From: Phocoena phocoena | Lineage: Eukaryota > Chordata > Mammalia > Artiodactyla > Phocoenidae | Reading direction: 5' to 3' | DNA length: 64,000 nt | NCBI RefSeq assembly: GCF_963924675.1 | Contig: NC_089240.1 | Location: forward strand, 116,007,680-116,071,679 | Shown: in pieces, positions 44,591 through 57,345 of the stretch | Numbering within the stretch: position 1 is the first letter of the stretch | Layout of the letters: each line of letters begins with the position of its first letter | Notes under the pieces: model-generated | Seen by the model: the letters and a program-made list of their open reading frames with translations, nothing else | Databases searched by the model: none | What the model was told of the DNA's origin: nothing | Position numbers and translations under genes: made by a program

Positions 44591-47500
44591 ACATGGCTAG
44601 CTTGAAGATATTGGGCAATCATGTACTATGAGAGTAAGCACCATATTTGCTACTCCTTTGTCATAATTCCATATCGCCACCCCCATGACCCAAGGAGAAG
44701 GGGGACTGTAGTGGATTTTGTGATGTGCCACCCCAATTCCCCATTTAGTACTGAGGCACTCATCCCCTAGACTTCTAGGAGTGTTGGCTACTAATGACTC
44801 ATAGCTGAGTCCCTCTCCAGGATCTGGCCTCATCTGAAGGGAACCACCTTATCCAGCATTACACCATCCCTCTCCTCTGGAGAGCAGCCCATATCTAGTG
44901 ACTGGCTGATGTAGGGATTAGTCCTCTTGCCTCAGTTAATGACAACTTTGAAGAGCCATTCCAACTGTATAACTCCCTGAAGGATTGGCTGAAACCTCTC
45001 TTGTAACTGTATGGTAGTTTAAATCCTTCCTGTGTCCAGTCCTGCTTCCCTAATTCTCCTAGAGGTGTTATTTCTGAGAGAACTTTCCTCTAGAACTCCT
45101 TTATACAGATATCCATCACAGAGTATGTTTCCCAAGGAATTTGACTTAAGAGCGGGTTCTAGGAAGAAAACTCTAAAATTTTAGATTTTGGCAATGGATT
45201 ATCCATCAGCAAGCACAGAATGAGAACCATTTCACTGGTGGTAGATGGAATACTAACAGTTTTTGGCATTTCATAGCTGTGAAAATGTTTAGACTTTTAT
45301 CAGTGCTGAACTGGGATGTAATACCAGAGGAAGTGAACACACTGGTAAGAGCAAATCTTGTGCATTTGAGTGTTTTAGTGAAGTATTAATTATAAAGGAC
45401 TATGGAATTGGATGGCTTTTTCTGGATGTTATTGATGCCTTTGACAAAGACAATGAAAAGCTAATAAGGACTAGTAGCCGACTTAAGGTGGAGTGTGAAC
45501 ACCAGATATCCTTGGCAACATATAAAGAGATACTCATCTCTTTCAGCTGCAAGGCAGAAAAAGCTGAGGATCAAGCCCAGGACTTAATTATAAGGATCTC
45601 AGATCTCCAGATAAGGTTGAATTCTCAACCCTAGCATATCAGCTATGCCAAGGCCAGGGTACTGTTGGGAAGAAGTGGGACTCTGAGGCATGGAATAAGG
45701 GCACCTGGGTCAATGCACTCTAAATTCTTACCTTCCAAGATTCCCCCAAACTCTCTATGCCTGTAGAAGTGGGCTCTTCCTCCTTGATAAAGTCTGGTGC
45801 TCTCCCCTTGCTGGAATATGTTACAGATATTTCTGCCTTGCAGGAAAACCTGTACTCCACTCTCAGAATCTACCCCTAACCCCCCTTCTGGCCACCAGAT
45901 CCATGACTAAAATTAAATACCTTACCCAGTTGGGGAAGTTCTGGGCCTCTTAAGAGAGAAAAGGGACTGTATACCAAAGGAGCTGTAGGACCTAGGCAAC
46001 ATATATTAACAGGAGCCAGTATATGTGGGGCTGGATCCTAAGTGTCCTGGATCGAGAGGAACAAAACATAAAGTTGAATAAATGAGAGTTTGTTGCTGTT
46101 ACTCAAGACCCTGGGAGATAGTGCTAACATACTGCTAGGATGATTCTTTGAAGCTTGGTAAATGTGATCATCCACACAGAATGGAATAAAACAGGCCAGA
46201 AATTGCATGGAAGATGGTAGAGGAAGGAACCAGGAGTCTCCAGAATTGGTCATGCCGGGGAAAGGGAACATACTGCAAAACCAGAAAACCCACCCGTCAA
46301 ATATTTTCTGCAGGAAGACAGAGGGCACTCCATTTACCAAAGCAATAAAGAATGGGCTGGTAAGAGGGGCACTATTATTGAGAAGCTTACTGGGTGTCCT
46401 ATGCAGACCAGGGCTGACAGTAGGAAATGCTGTAATAAAATTGAGTTATACTTGATAGCGAAGGTGATGTTAGGATCTGGAAATAATAGAGGCCAGATGT
46501 CAGTGATTTACTATCAGGAGCAAGGTGGATGCAATTACTGCAATGAACAGCAAGGTCAGAGTGGCAGCCAAGGGGTCCTGACCTGCAGAGAGCTAAGGTG
46601 ATGGTTAATAGAACATGGTGTTCTGAGGAGCAGGATAGCTAGGAATCCAACAAGATTTTTTCTTAATTTTACAAGCCCCCTCAAAAAAATCAAAAGTGGA
46701 TGTTCAGAAAGGGCAGCTTCCCCAATAAAAACATCATTATCCTTTACCCAGTTTCCAGCCTTAAGCCTGTTTTCCTGTCCAGCACTAAGGCAAGCAGAAA
46801 ACCCTGTAATGTTTCCTCTAGTCCTTCCCAAGAGGGACTTGAGACAACCTATTTGAGTGACTGTACACTTGGGAAAAGGGAATACCCAAGTATTTTGAGG
46901 ATTATTATGATCAGTTGACATTGATACCTGGATACTAGAAGTGTCATCATGGCTTCTCTGTTAGAGTGAGAGTGTATGTGATCCAGGTACTAAATGGAGT
47001 CCTAAGCCAGGTTTAGCACATAGTAGGTCCACTCTATCCATGGATTCACCTGTTGGTCATTCCCGCTTTCCACAAATGTATAATTAGAATGGACGTACTT
47101 GGTATATACTTGGGAAGAGCCCCAACATTGGGTCCTTGTCCTGTGGAGTAAGAGCTATCATAGTGGAAGGTCCGAGCACAAGCCTCTGAATCACTCTCTC
47201 CCTCCCCTATCCCCAGTCAAGGCAGTAAATCAAAAATAAAATTGCATCCCGGGGGAATGGTAGATTAGTGCCATCTTAAAAACCTGAAAGATGCATGGAT
47301 GGTAGTCCTCATCGTATCCTCATTAATTTACCAGTCTGGCCCCTACAAAATCAAACAGATGCTGAAGGATGACAGTGGATTACAGCTGCTGGTCTAGATA
47401 ACTTTACTAGAGCATGTTAACAGAGTTTCAGGTACATGGTATGTGATCACTGATATGGCAAATGCATTATTTTTCATTCCTATCAGGAAGGAGGATCAAA

Positions 47501-49365
47501 AGCAGTTCACATTTTTGTGAACCTGGGACAGACAGTGGTACAAATTTGCAGTCTTGCTCAGGGCTGTGTTAACCCTCTTATCCTCTGTTATAATGTACTA
47601 TGAAGAAACTGGGACCATTTGGAGGTCCTGCAGAATATCACATTGGTCCAATCTGTCAATGACATTAAAACAGAAAAGATGGGTAACAGGTGGGAAGCAT
47701 ATTGGATGTCTTGGTAGAACACTTCGACTCTAGAGTGTGGAAGGTAAACACTATGAAGATTCACGGTCCTACTATATCAGTAAAGTTTTCAGGAGTTCGT
47801 TGGTCTGGGCCATGCAGGGACATCCCCTTCAAAGTAAACAAATTGCTGCATCTTTCCTCCCTTACCACAAAGAAGGGAGCAGAGAATTCACATAGAGTAT
47901 CTGGTCATGAAATATTAAAGTGACCAACCGGACAGAGCTGCCTATCGCGAGTTGGATTCTGTCAAACCCAACAAGTCATAAGGTTGGAGAGGCCCAATAG
48001 CAATCCATCTTAATCTGGACATAGCACATCTGGATTGGGCATGAACAAGGGCAAATAAACTACGTGAGCTGTTGGTCCAACCCACACTGTTGCCTTTCAG
48101 TTCACACCTACGGCCACCACATTGGGTAGGGGGAGTTCCTTATGACAAGCTAATGAAGTGGGGCGGGGTGGGAGGTTCATATTGGTTTGTTTCAGTATGT
48201 GGATGCAAGCTGAAAATGGACTGCTGCTGCACTACAGCCCCACACAGGGGTGGCCCTGAAAGATAACACTGAGGGGAGATCTTCCCACTGAATACAACTT
48301 CGCACAGTGCATCTGTTCATCCATTTTGTGCGAAGAGAAGTAGCCGTATGCAAGAATATACACAGCTTCGTGGACTCTAACAAATGGCTACGCTAGTTGG
48401 TCAGGGTCCTAGAAAGATTAGAAGATCAAGGATGGGGAAGTCCGGGGAAGAGGCAAGTGGATGAACTTTCAGGATTGGGCACAATGTGTGAAGATCTTTA
48501 AATTGTATATCAATGCTCACCACAGAGCATCCTTCCCAGAAGAGGTACCAAGCAACCAGGTACGCAGAATGACTCATCTGGTTGACATCAGCCAGCCTCT
48601 GTCACCAGTCATCCCAGGCTACGTGGAGAGGCCACCTGTGGGTATTGTGTTCAAGCAGTCTCAGCTAGGCCCCTAGCAAAAACTAACATCGGCAACCAGA
48701 CAAGCAAGTAAGCAGTTTTTCACATGATTCTTGTACTCAGCCTTTGACTCTTCCACCCTTGGCCTCAGGACTTGCTATGCTCTAATTCCTGACCCATAAA
48801 GAATACCTGAGAGATAATAAGTGGTTATTATTGTTTCAAGCCACTAAGATTTGGAGTAATTTGCTATGCCACGCTGTATAACTAATATGCTCTGTAGACC
48901 AGACTAATGTTGTGTAACTAATACAATGACTAAAGGACTCACTACCCCAGCTGGGATGGGGTGTTGAGGAGTCTCTGTACTCTGGGAATTTCCCTTCATC
49001 AAATGATGAATTTTCTTTCATCAAAAGGAGCAACATTGACCAAAATTATGCGTCTCCCTCCACCCAGCAGCTTGCATCCAATGGGTGGCTGATGCAGCCC
49101 TACAAAGACAGGACCCACTTGCCTTAGCTCAGAACAAGCCTGAAGGGCCATCCTAACTCAAGAGCCACCTTTGGGATCAGCTGAGACCTCTGTTACAAAC
49201 GCATCATACTTCTCCTCCTGCCAGTCCTATTTCTCTCACCCCCTTACAGGTATTGCTCCTGAGAGCACACCTCCAATAAATCTTCTGCATACAAATTCTA
49301 GCCTCTATTTCCCAGGGCACCTGAACTAAACCAGGGTGTAGGAAGAAAGGGTTAAAGCACCAATC
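44591..49365 (+). mobile_element. ERVL-like endogenous retrovirus remnant
   Basis: About 4.8 kb. Two related LTR-like segments lie at roughly 44600-45160 and 48950-49360. Both contain, in order, a 'gtggctgatg'-like motif, 'gggatca/gaaggattg ... ctga(g/a)acctct', 'ccagtcctgcttccct'-like text and 'attt...gag(a/c)...aactcc' blocks, in the same direction. Between them are short plus-strand reverse-transcriptase-like and downstream pol-like segments, heavily broken by stops and indels. I see no intact gag, pol or env. The element is ancient and inactive; assignment to class III (ERVL) rests on recognised pol wording and is tentative. Confidence 0.65.
47430..47930 (+). pseudogene. degenerate ERVL-like pol fragment
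   Basis: Translation around 47439-47515 gives a reverse-transcriptase palm-type segment with an ANA..FIPI-like core. A 77-codon frame at 47690-47923 resembles the part just downstream of the catalytic domain (VKFSGVRWSG and CRDIPFKV motifs). Stops separate the two, and the catalytic YxDD region is not readable. Non-functional. Confidence 0.65.
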
Positions 49366-49372
49366 TGGGATG

Positions 49373-49872
49373 CTTCGGAGGGCTGTAAACATGGGAGGAT
49401 GGATTCATTCTTTCTAAAGGATGGCAGGTTAGACTAAAGCTTTATTGCCTAAAATTAGATTGTCTATAATCTATGCCACCTTTACTATCTTTCTTCCTCA
49501 TCACTGAAGACAGTCAGATCCTACACCCACAGACCTGTCTTAATATGGGCAGCTATGAATTTCTTTCAAAATCTAGACTGGCAGAAAATTATAGGGACTT
49601 CCACTGTCACCAGATGCTCTTCTATGATTTTTTGGCTCTGAAAGAGAAAAACAAAAATAAAAAGAAAATGTGTTTTCCCAACTATATTGGTATTTATGAC
49701 ATTTTCAATTCCAGATCAGAGGTAAATCACTGACTAATGATTTTTAGGGTCTAAGAAAATGTTTACAATTGTCCAAATAAAGAATGCTATTTTCATTTCA
49801 GCATAAAATTACATCTAGTAAGAAAACTACAAAAATTTTAGCATATAGACAAAGATAATCTTGGAGTACACT
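49373..49872. other. unique sequence
   Basis: No repeat or exon recognised; an A-rich stretch lies at 49640-49670. Confidence 0.45.
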
Positions 49873-49890
49873 CTCTTATGAGCTACTTTT

Positions 49891-50088
49891 TTTTTTTGTG
49901 GTACGCAGGCCTCTCACTGTTGTGGCCTCTCCCGTTGTGGAGCACAGGCTCCGGCCGCGCAGGCTCAACGGCCATGGCTCACGGGCCCAGCCGCTCCACG
50001 GCATGTGGGATCTTCCCGGACCGGGGCACGAACCCGTGTCCCCTGCATCGGCAGGCGGACTCTCAACCACTGCGCCACCAGGGAAGCC
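49891..50088 (-). mobile_element. CHR-type SINE, copy 7
   Basis: T tract then the reverse body with preserved CpGs, ending 'gggaagcc'. A perfect 18-bp TSD flanks it (49873-49890 and 50089-50106). Clean termini and low divergence suggest a fairly young insertion. Confidence 0.97.
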
Positions 50089-50106
50089 CTCTTATGAGCT
50101 ACTTTT

Positions 50107-50815
50107 GAGCTGAGTTTTCTTAAAAGAGCAGTGAGCATAGTATCAGTACCTAAACTCAGCTTGAATCTTTGGCAATTGCTTTAGACTTTTGAGAGGGATG
50201 ATTCTGGTGAAAGTGCTGGTCAGATCCCATTATAAGTCCCAGGAACTTATTCAACTCCTTTTTCTGATGACAGCATTTGGTTATACTGAAAAGAACATTG
50301 AAACACTGGATGGTAGACTTATGTGGTAATAATTTTGACCTAAAATCTGAGCTGCTGTGGTTGAGGTTTCATGAAAAAAAATTTTTTTTCATATCTATGT
50401 ATTAAAACAGTATTTCTCTGTCATTTTTTTTCAGATAATATTTTACAATTTAATGTAATTTTTAAAAGAGCAACTTGCTTCTGGCTTTGAAGAAGGTATT
50501 TTTATGTGTCATTTTTCTAACTAAAAAAAAGTGTTTTCTTTACAAACCTGCCTGTAACTTGCTGGATAAAATTAGCAAATTACATTTACATACTCTGTCT
50601 TATTTTACCTCTCTTTACAATGGAGATAATAGCAGAGTGGCAAAAGACTATGAATGCTTGCAAAGAGACTTTATGTTCCAAAAAGATATGAGGATAAATA
50701 CCAGAATTTATAAATTCATATTCTGTGTATTACAAACCCAGATTCTAGGACAGAAAATAGATAGATTGAAAAACAAAGAAAATAGATGTCTATAGATAAA
50801 TAACAGCACTAAAAC
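50107..50815. other. unique sequence
   Basis: No repeat or exon recognised. A 106-codon frame at 50475-50795 is lysine-rich from A-rich DNA and shows no domain. Confidence 0.45.
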
Positions 50816-50819
50816 CAGA

Positions 50820-51015
50820 TATCAACCCTTACATGTATATAGTGCTTTAGAGTTTATAAAGCGTGTTCACATACAGGTGATTGGCAAGGTGGATGTTACC
50901 ATCAATTCTCTTTTACAAACAAGAGAGCTGAAGCTTAGAGAGGTCAATGTCTCCTGGGTAATAACAACAGAACTGGGAGCCTAGGTTTTCTTTCCTAGAA
51001 ATTTCAGGAATCTTT
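50820..51015 (-). repeat. MIR-family SINE (MIR3/MIRc-like)
   Basis: 'atagtgctttagagtttataaag', 'gagagctgaagcttagagag', 'gaactgggagcctagg' follow antisense MIR order. Confidence 0.7.
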
Positions 51016-51219
51016 CCACTAAAGTTGCCTTATGAAATGGAAGAAAGATAACATATAAATGAGTTAAAGAAAGTCCTGGAACATAGTAGAGAGCAAGAAA
51101 AAGCATTCAAACAGACATTTTCAGAAACATACATATTTTTTAAAATGTGTTTTTCTCCCTTATAATTTTTAGCTGACATTTATAAAATGATTTGATCATA
51201 TTAAATTCTCTTTCTAATA

Positions 51220-51295
51220 ATCCATAGCTTATAAGGAGCAGCACTAGGATTTCAACCCCGGTTGTCTGACTTCAAAGCCCTTGTTACAGCAATTA
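51220..51295 (-). repeat. MIR-like short fragment
   Basis: 'ggatttcaaccccggttgtctgacttcaaagcccttg' resembles the antisense 5' part of MIR. Confidence 0.55.
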
Positions 51296-51464
51296 ATCAA
51301 TCAGTTAATCCAGAAGCATCTAAGTGGCCCCAATTATGAGCTCATCATTGTAAGCATCTATACAAGAGCTATAAGATAGGATTCCTGCCCTCAGAGGCTT
51401 TATAACCTATATGGAGAGGTAAAAGAGATTAGGATTATTTAATTGTATGGTATAGACTTGTACT

Positions 51465-51622
51465 CTTAAAAATGTGGTCTGTATATCAGCAGCATTTCCA
51501 CCAACAGGGAGCCCAACAGAAATACAAAACTCTCAGTCCAGAACTACTGAATCAGAGCCTGCCTTTTAATTAGATCCTCTAGTAACTTGCTTACAAAGTA
51601 AAGTTAGAGAAGTTCTTGTATA
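51465..51622 (+). mobile_element. MER5A-like hAT element
   Basis: 'aaaatgtggtctgtatatcagcagcat', 'gaactactgaatcagagcctgcc' and 'cctctagtaacttgc' follow the MER5A order. Confidence 0.75.
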
Positions 51623-51625
51623 GGT

Positions 51626-52055
51626 CATCAGTGCTACAGGAAGTAGGCAGGAGAGCTGTCAAGGAAGAGATGCCTAGAACTAGGCTTTGAAGTTGGGGCT
51701 GAGGTGGGGGGGGGGCTGTTATTCTATCTTCTTCAAGTTGGCTTGTCTCTTTTGAGAGCCATTTCTAGTCTGCAAAGGGCCTGGGAAGGCTACTCTTAAG
51801 AATAGTGATGGGGGGATAGAGAGGTAGGGCTCTCTTTGCTTTAAGTATACGGGAAGGATTCAGTGTATTAAAAAGTATAAGGGAAGGGACTGAGGAGTCA
51901 CAGTGCAGGGGTGATCAGAGAGTTCCAATTCCACCAATAGGAATAGAGAACACATGTTATTTACACACTTACTCCACACCCCTCCCTCTTCCCTTGCAGA
52001 ATCAGCACCTTAGGAGGTGGGCTGGGGACAGAGAGATGAACCACTAGCTAACCGT

Positions 52056-52106
<51 letters not shown>

Positions 52107-53040
52107 GTCCCTGTCCCTGTGTGTCTTTGGATGAGCATATACATGCATAAGCCTCTACCTCAGGACTCCTTTAATGCCATAGGCCTAATTGGTGCATTTT
52201 AATAATAAAGTCTCTTTACAAATAAGCTCATACCATAAAGCTGCATTTTCTTTGGTAAAGCTGAGTACAACTGGCCTTCAGTAAAATTTCCATTTGCTTT
52301 AGGGACTTAAGAACATTAAACGTCTTACTCTTAACTGATCACCATTCTAATTAGGAAAAAATTGCATTAGAGAGCCATGTGAATGTCTGAGAAGAATGCA
52401 TTCATTCTTGATTTTGATATTTTAAAATATAGCAGATTGCAGAAATGCAGATTACGACGTGGATATAGTGTTAAAATTGCTTTTGCCATTATAAAGATAA
52501 AAATAGCTCTTGGTTCAAATTTCCTGCTGCTTCTTTCTAAATGAAGGAGTTAAATACTGAAAGGCAGGTGGATGCTGACGCTCCTTTAGAAAGAGATGAA
52601 TAGGGTTGATGGCAGGAGCTACAGGGAAGCTATTGAGGCTGCAGATGCATATGCTGCCCTTACTTCCCACAAAGTTCAAAGTGGGGTGAAGCTGCCTGGG
52701 TAATTGGCTATGAAATAGCAAACCCTCTGGATGAAAATGGCCCTTGTACTTAATTGCCCACGTTCCGGGCAGTGGGTAGCCACCTGGTTGATTAGTGACC
52801 CTACCTATATTCACAACCACCCAAGTTTAAGTGCGAGTGCAATTATTAGGACACTGGCACCAAGTTCAATCAGGGGCCTTGGAGTTTCAATCAGTTCTGA
52901 CCACCCCAGGTCCAGATCCCCGACCTTCCAGATCTAAGCAGATGGTCCTACAAAGCCCCAAGGCAAAAGCCCATTTTACAATTGAGCAGAATGTGGACAT
53001 GCATATTTGTAAAATAGCAACTACAATAGCAACAACTGTG
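51626..53040. other. unique sequence with (GT)n microsatellite and G10 run
   Basis: A G10 homopolymer lies at 51706-51715 and a long (GT)n run at 52059-52104. No gene recognised. Several short frames at 52515-52937 lack recognised domains. Confidence 0.5.
52059..52104. repeat. (GT)n microsatellite
   Basis: About 23 uninterrupted GT units followed by a 'ccgtccctgtccctgtgtgt' variant. Likely polymorphic. Confidence 0.96.
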
Positions 53041-53044
53041 ATGA

Positions 53045-53275
53045 GAAAAAGACATTTTATTTGCATAGTACTTAATAATTTGCCAAGCATGTTTCTTCAA
53101 TTTCTATTACGGTCTTCACAAAAGGCTTGTAACATAGGACTTTTAGTGCCCATTTTTTAGTTGGATAAATTAAGACTTGGTGAAGGTAAGTGAGTTTAAC
53201 AAGGCTGCACGACTACTAGGCAACAGACTGGGCCTCAAATTTGGATCTTTTGGCAAAAAATCCAATCTCTTTTCA
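53045..53275 (-). repeat. MIR-family SINE
   Basis: 'gcatagtacttaataatttgccaagc', 'ttttagttggataaattaagac', 'aggctgcacgactactaggc', 'ggcctcaaatttggatc': antisense MIR at high divergence. Confidence 0.7.
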
Positions 53276-53465
53276 CAGTAGTATTTTACCTTAGTTCTGT
53301 CCTCCCTTGCCATTCTGCAGGACCTAATTCATAATGGCTTTAGCCACAGAATACCTTTGGATGGCAGATAACCATGTGTGAATCATACACAGGTTTACAG
53401 TCTGTGAATCAGCCAATCACAATGACTTTTATTTCATAATAGTCAGTGTCACAGCCTATTCTAAA

Positions 53466-53579
53466 GTAATAACAATGGCTAACATTTAGTGTGTTCCAAG
53501 TGTTGTACTAATTGTTTCACATGTATTAACTTATTTAATCCTTACCTTACAACAACTCTGTGATGTAGGGTTTGTTTAT
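53466..53579 (-). repeat. MIR-family SINE, left half (split)
   Basis: 'taacaatggctaacatttag', 'gtattaacttatttaatcc' and 'acaacaactctgtgatgtaggg' are antisense MIR. The continuation lies at 56537, after an L1 insertion. Confidence 0.8.
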
Positions 53580-53589
53580 TCGCTTTGCC

Positions 53590-56530
53590 AATTCTTTATT
53601 TTTTCCAGCTTTGTTGAGATATAATTGACGTATAACATTGTGTAACTTTAGGGTATACAACTTCCTGATTCAATACATTTATATATTGCGACATAATCAT
53701 ACCAACTTAGGATTAGCTAACACCTCCATCACATCATGTAATTACCATTTCTTTTTTGTGGTGAGAACATTTAAGATCTATTCTCTTAGCAACTTCCAAG
53801 TATATAGTACAGTAGTGTTATCTGTAATCACAACGCTGTGCATTAAATTTCCGGAACTTATTTATCTTATAACTAGAAGTTTGTACCCTTTGTTGAACCT
53901 CTCCCCATTTCCCCCAAACCTAAGCTCATGGTACCACCATTCTACTCTGTTTCTACGAGTTTGGCTCTTTAATATTCCACATATGAGTGATATCATACAG
54001 TATTTGTCTTTCTCTGTCTGACTTATTTCACTTAGCATAATGCCCTCAAGAACTATCCATGTTATCACAAATGGCAGAATTTCATTTCTTCTCCTGGCTG
54101 AATAATAGTCCATCACATATCATATCTTCTTTATCCATTCATCTGTTAATGGATACAGGTTTTTTCCCCCCATATCTTGACTATTATGAATAATGCTGCA
54201 ATAAATAGGGAGGTGCAGATATCTCTTTGATATCCTGTTTTCATTTCCTTTGGATGTATACCAGAAGTGGAATTGCTGGATCATATGGCAGTTCTATTTT
54301 TAATTTTTTGAGAAACCTCCATACTGTTTTCCATAGTACCAATTTAGATTCCCACCAATGGTGCACAAGGGTTCCCTTTTCTCCATATCCTCCTAAACAA
54401 TTGTCATCTCTTGTCTTTTTGATGACAGTCATTCTAACAGGTGTTAGGTGATATCTCATCATGGTTTTGATTTGCATTTCCCTGATGATTAGTGATGTTG
54501 AGCACCTTTTCATCTGTCTATTGAACATTTTTATGTCTTTGGGAAAATGTCTATTCAATTCCTTTGCCCATTTAAAAAAATCAGATTTTGTTGTTTTGAG
54601 TTGTATAAGTTCTTTATATATTTTGGATATTAACCCCTTATATGACATATGGTTTGCAAATATTTTCTCCCGTTCGGGAAGTTGCCTTTTCATCTTGCTG
54701 ATTGTTTCTTTTGCTGTGCAGAAACTTTCAGGTTTAATGTCGTCACACATTTATTTTCACCTTTGTTACTTGTGCTTTTCGCTATCACATCCAAAAAATC
54801 ATTGCCAAGACCTATGTCAGAGAGCTTTTCCCCATATTTTATTCTAAGAGTTTTACAGTTTCAGGTCTTACATTTAAGTCTGTAATGCATTTCAAGTTAA
54901 TTTTTGTGAGTGGTATAGAGTAAGAGTCCAATTTCATTTTTATGCATGTGGTTATCCACTTTTCCGAGCACCATTTATTGAAGAGACTATCCTTTCCCCA
55001 TTGAGTATTCTTGGCTTTCTTGTCAAATATTAGTTGACTGTAAACGGGGAGGATTATTTCTGGGCTCTTGATTCTGTTCTATTAACCTATATGTCTATTT
55101 TTAGGTCAGTACAATACTGTTTTGATTACTAAACTTTGTAGTATAGTTTGAAATCAGGAAGTGTGATGCTTTTTTCTTCTTTCCCAGGGTTACTTCAGCT
55201 ATACAGGGTCATTTGTGGTTCCATACAAATTTTAGGATGTTTTTCCTTTTTTGTGAAAAATGCCATTGGAATTTTGATAGTGATTGCCTTGAATCTATAG
55301 ATGGCTTTGGGTAGTATGGACATTCTAACAATATTCATTCTTCTGATTCGTGAACATGGGATATCTATTGTTTGTGTCTTCTTCAATTTCTTTCATCAGA
55401 GTCTTAAAGTTTTCAGTGTACAGATCTTTCATCTCCTTGTTAAATTTATTCCTAACAGTTTTATTGATTTTGTTGCTGTTGTAAATGAAATTATTTTCTT
55501 TATTTCATTTTCAGGTATTTCATTGTTAGTGTATATAAATGCAACTGATTTCTGTATGTCGATTTTTTCTATCCTGTAACTTTACCGAATTCATTGATCA
55601 GTTCTAACAGTTTTTCGATTGAGTCTTTAAATTTTTCTCTATATAATATATCATCTACAAATGAAGACTGAAGACAATTTTACTTCTTTCTTTCCAATTT
55701 GGATACCTATTTTTTCTTTTATCGGATTGACTTCTCTAGCTAGAACTTTTAGTACTATGTTGAATAAGAGAGGTGAGGGTGGGCACTCTTGTCTTGTTCC
55801 TGATGCCGAAGGAAAAGCTTTCAACCTTTCACCATTGAGTATGATGTCAGCAGTGGGCTTGTCATATATGGCCTTTATTTTAAGGTATATTCCTTCCATA
55901 TTCAATTTGTTGAGAGTTTTTATCATGAAAAGACGTTGTATTTTAACAAGTAATTTTTCTGCATCTACTAAGATGGTCATGTGATTTTTATCTTTTATTC
56001 TATTAATGTGGTTTATCATATTTATTGATTTTCATATGTCAAACCATTCTTGCATCCCAAGGGTAAATCCCACTTGATCATACGTATGATCCTTTCAATG
56101 TGCTGTTGAACTCGGTTTGATACTATTTTGTTGAGAATTTTTGCATCTCTATTCATCAGGGTTATTGGTCTGTAGTTTTCTTTTCTTGTATTATCCTTAT
56201 TTGGTTTTGGTATCAGGGTAATACTGGCCTCGTAAAATGAGTTTGAGAGAGTCCCTCCTCTTTAATTTTTGGGAAGAGTTTGAGAAGGATTGGTGTTAAT
56301 TCTTATTTAAATGTTTGGTAGAATTTACCAATGAAACCATCTGGTGCTGGAATTTTCTGTGTTTAGAGGATGTTGAATACTGATTCAATTTCCTTACCTG
56401 TTATTGGTCTATTCATGTTTCTATTCCTTCCTGATTCAGTCTTGGCAAGGTGTATATTCCCAGGAATTTATCCATTTCTTCTAGACTATCCAATCTGTTG
56501 GCATATGATTGTTAATAGTAGTCTCTTATG
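53590..56530 (-). mobile_element. older L1 (L1MA-type) 3' half with ORF2 remnant
   Basis: About 2.9 kb. The 3' UTR ('ccagctttgttgagatataattgacg') is typical of older L1MA elements. The ORF2 C-terminus follows (53862-54116), then thumb, reverse transcriptase (55651-56019) and upstream segments to about 56530. Many stops and indels, more than in the L1s at 34-43 kb, so it is older. It splits one MIR. A diverged TSD is possible ('tgtagggtttgttta' left, 'tgtaggtattatttttta' right). Confidence 0.93.
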
Positions 56531-56536
56531 ATCCTT

Positions 56537-56700
56537 GTAGGTATTATTTTTTATCCCCATTTTACAGTTGAAAAAGCTGAGGCACAGATTAAATAACTTG
56601 TTCATGGTTATATAGTAACAGAGCCAAGATAGAAATCCAGACTGTGTGGTCCCTGAGTCAGTGCTTTTCGCACTATGCAACATTGTTTCTCTATGGTAGA
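56537..56700 (-). repeat. MIR-family SINE, right half
   Basis: 'tatccccattttacagttg', 'aaaagctgaggcacag', 'gttatatagtaacagagcc', 'atccagactgtgtgg': completes the MIR begun at 53466. Confidence 0.85.
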
Positions 56701-56889
56701 ATTTGGAAATCCATCCACTGGTCTAAGATATTCACTCCCCAAATTGTTCCATATCAGTCCTGCAAATGCCCCAGAAGTATGTATCCATTTTACTGAATTT
56801 GGGAGTGAGAGGTGTGAGGGTAGATGGCCAAATATAATTGCCATGTTGAGGTGAAGGGAGACAAGAAACTAAAATTGGGAAAAAATGGC

Positions 56890-57115
56890 ACCTTTATGGT
56901 GCCAGGTATTATATTAGTCAATTCACCTATGTCTTTCTTCTTTCACCTTTATAATCACTAGCATAAAACTTATTTTTCAGGTGAGGAAACTGAGGTTCAG
57001 AAACTGAGGCTCAATGAGTTTAAGTAAATTACCTAACATAGAAAGTGGCAGACCCGTGATTACACCCCAGACAGTCTGATTTTAGAGCTTGGACATTTGA
57101 CCACTCTATCAGTGT
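56890..57115 (-). repeat. MIR-family SINE
   Basis: 'ggtgccaggtattatattag', 'gtgaggaaactgaggttcag', 'gaaagtggcagacccgtg', 'gacagtctgattttagag'. It also contains a short duplication of 'aaactgagg.tca' at 56988-57015. Confidence 0.85.
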
Positions 57116-57124
57116 TACATAATG

Positions 57125-57345
57125 ACAGTCATTAAACATTACCACTTACTGGGCACATGCCATGTGCCAGGCACTGCTTTGAATGCTTTATCCTTACCAG
57201 CTCACTTAATCTTCACACTAACACTATAAGGCCAGTCTTATCATTATCCCCATTTCAAAGATAAGAAAACAGACACAGATCCAATAAGTGGTGAAACCAT
57301 GATTTGAAGCCCCTCTTGCTTATATCCAAAGCTCTTTCTAATAGA
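57125..57345 (-). repeat. MIR-family SINE
   Basis: 'cttactgggcacatgccatgtgccaggcactg', 'ctataaggccagtcttatcattatcccc', 'gataagaaaacagac', 'gaagcccctcttgc'. It lies directly after another MIR in the same orientation. Confidence 0.85.

Noticed and set aside
44591..49365. Functional retroviral genes
   Set aside because: The pol-like segments are short and separated by stops and indels. No intact frame of useful length is present.
1682..50113. Repeated open frames with a GHGSRAQPL...PGLGHEPVSP-like protein in several places
   Set aside because: They are translations of the CHR SINE body in different frames. Their recurrence reflects the repeat, not a gene family.
11998..52104. CRISPR array or other spaced direct repeats
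   Set aside because: Tandem repeats are simple microsatellites without spacers, and the sequence is clearly mammalian.
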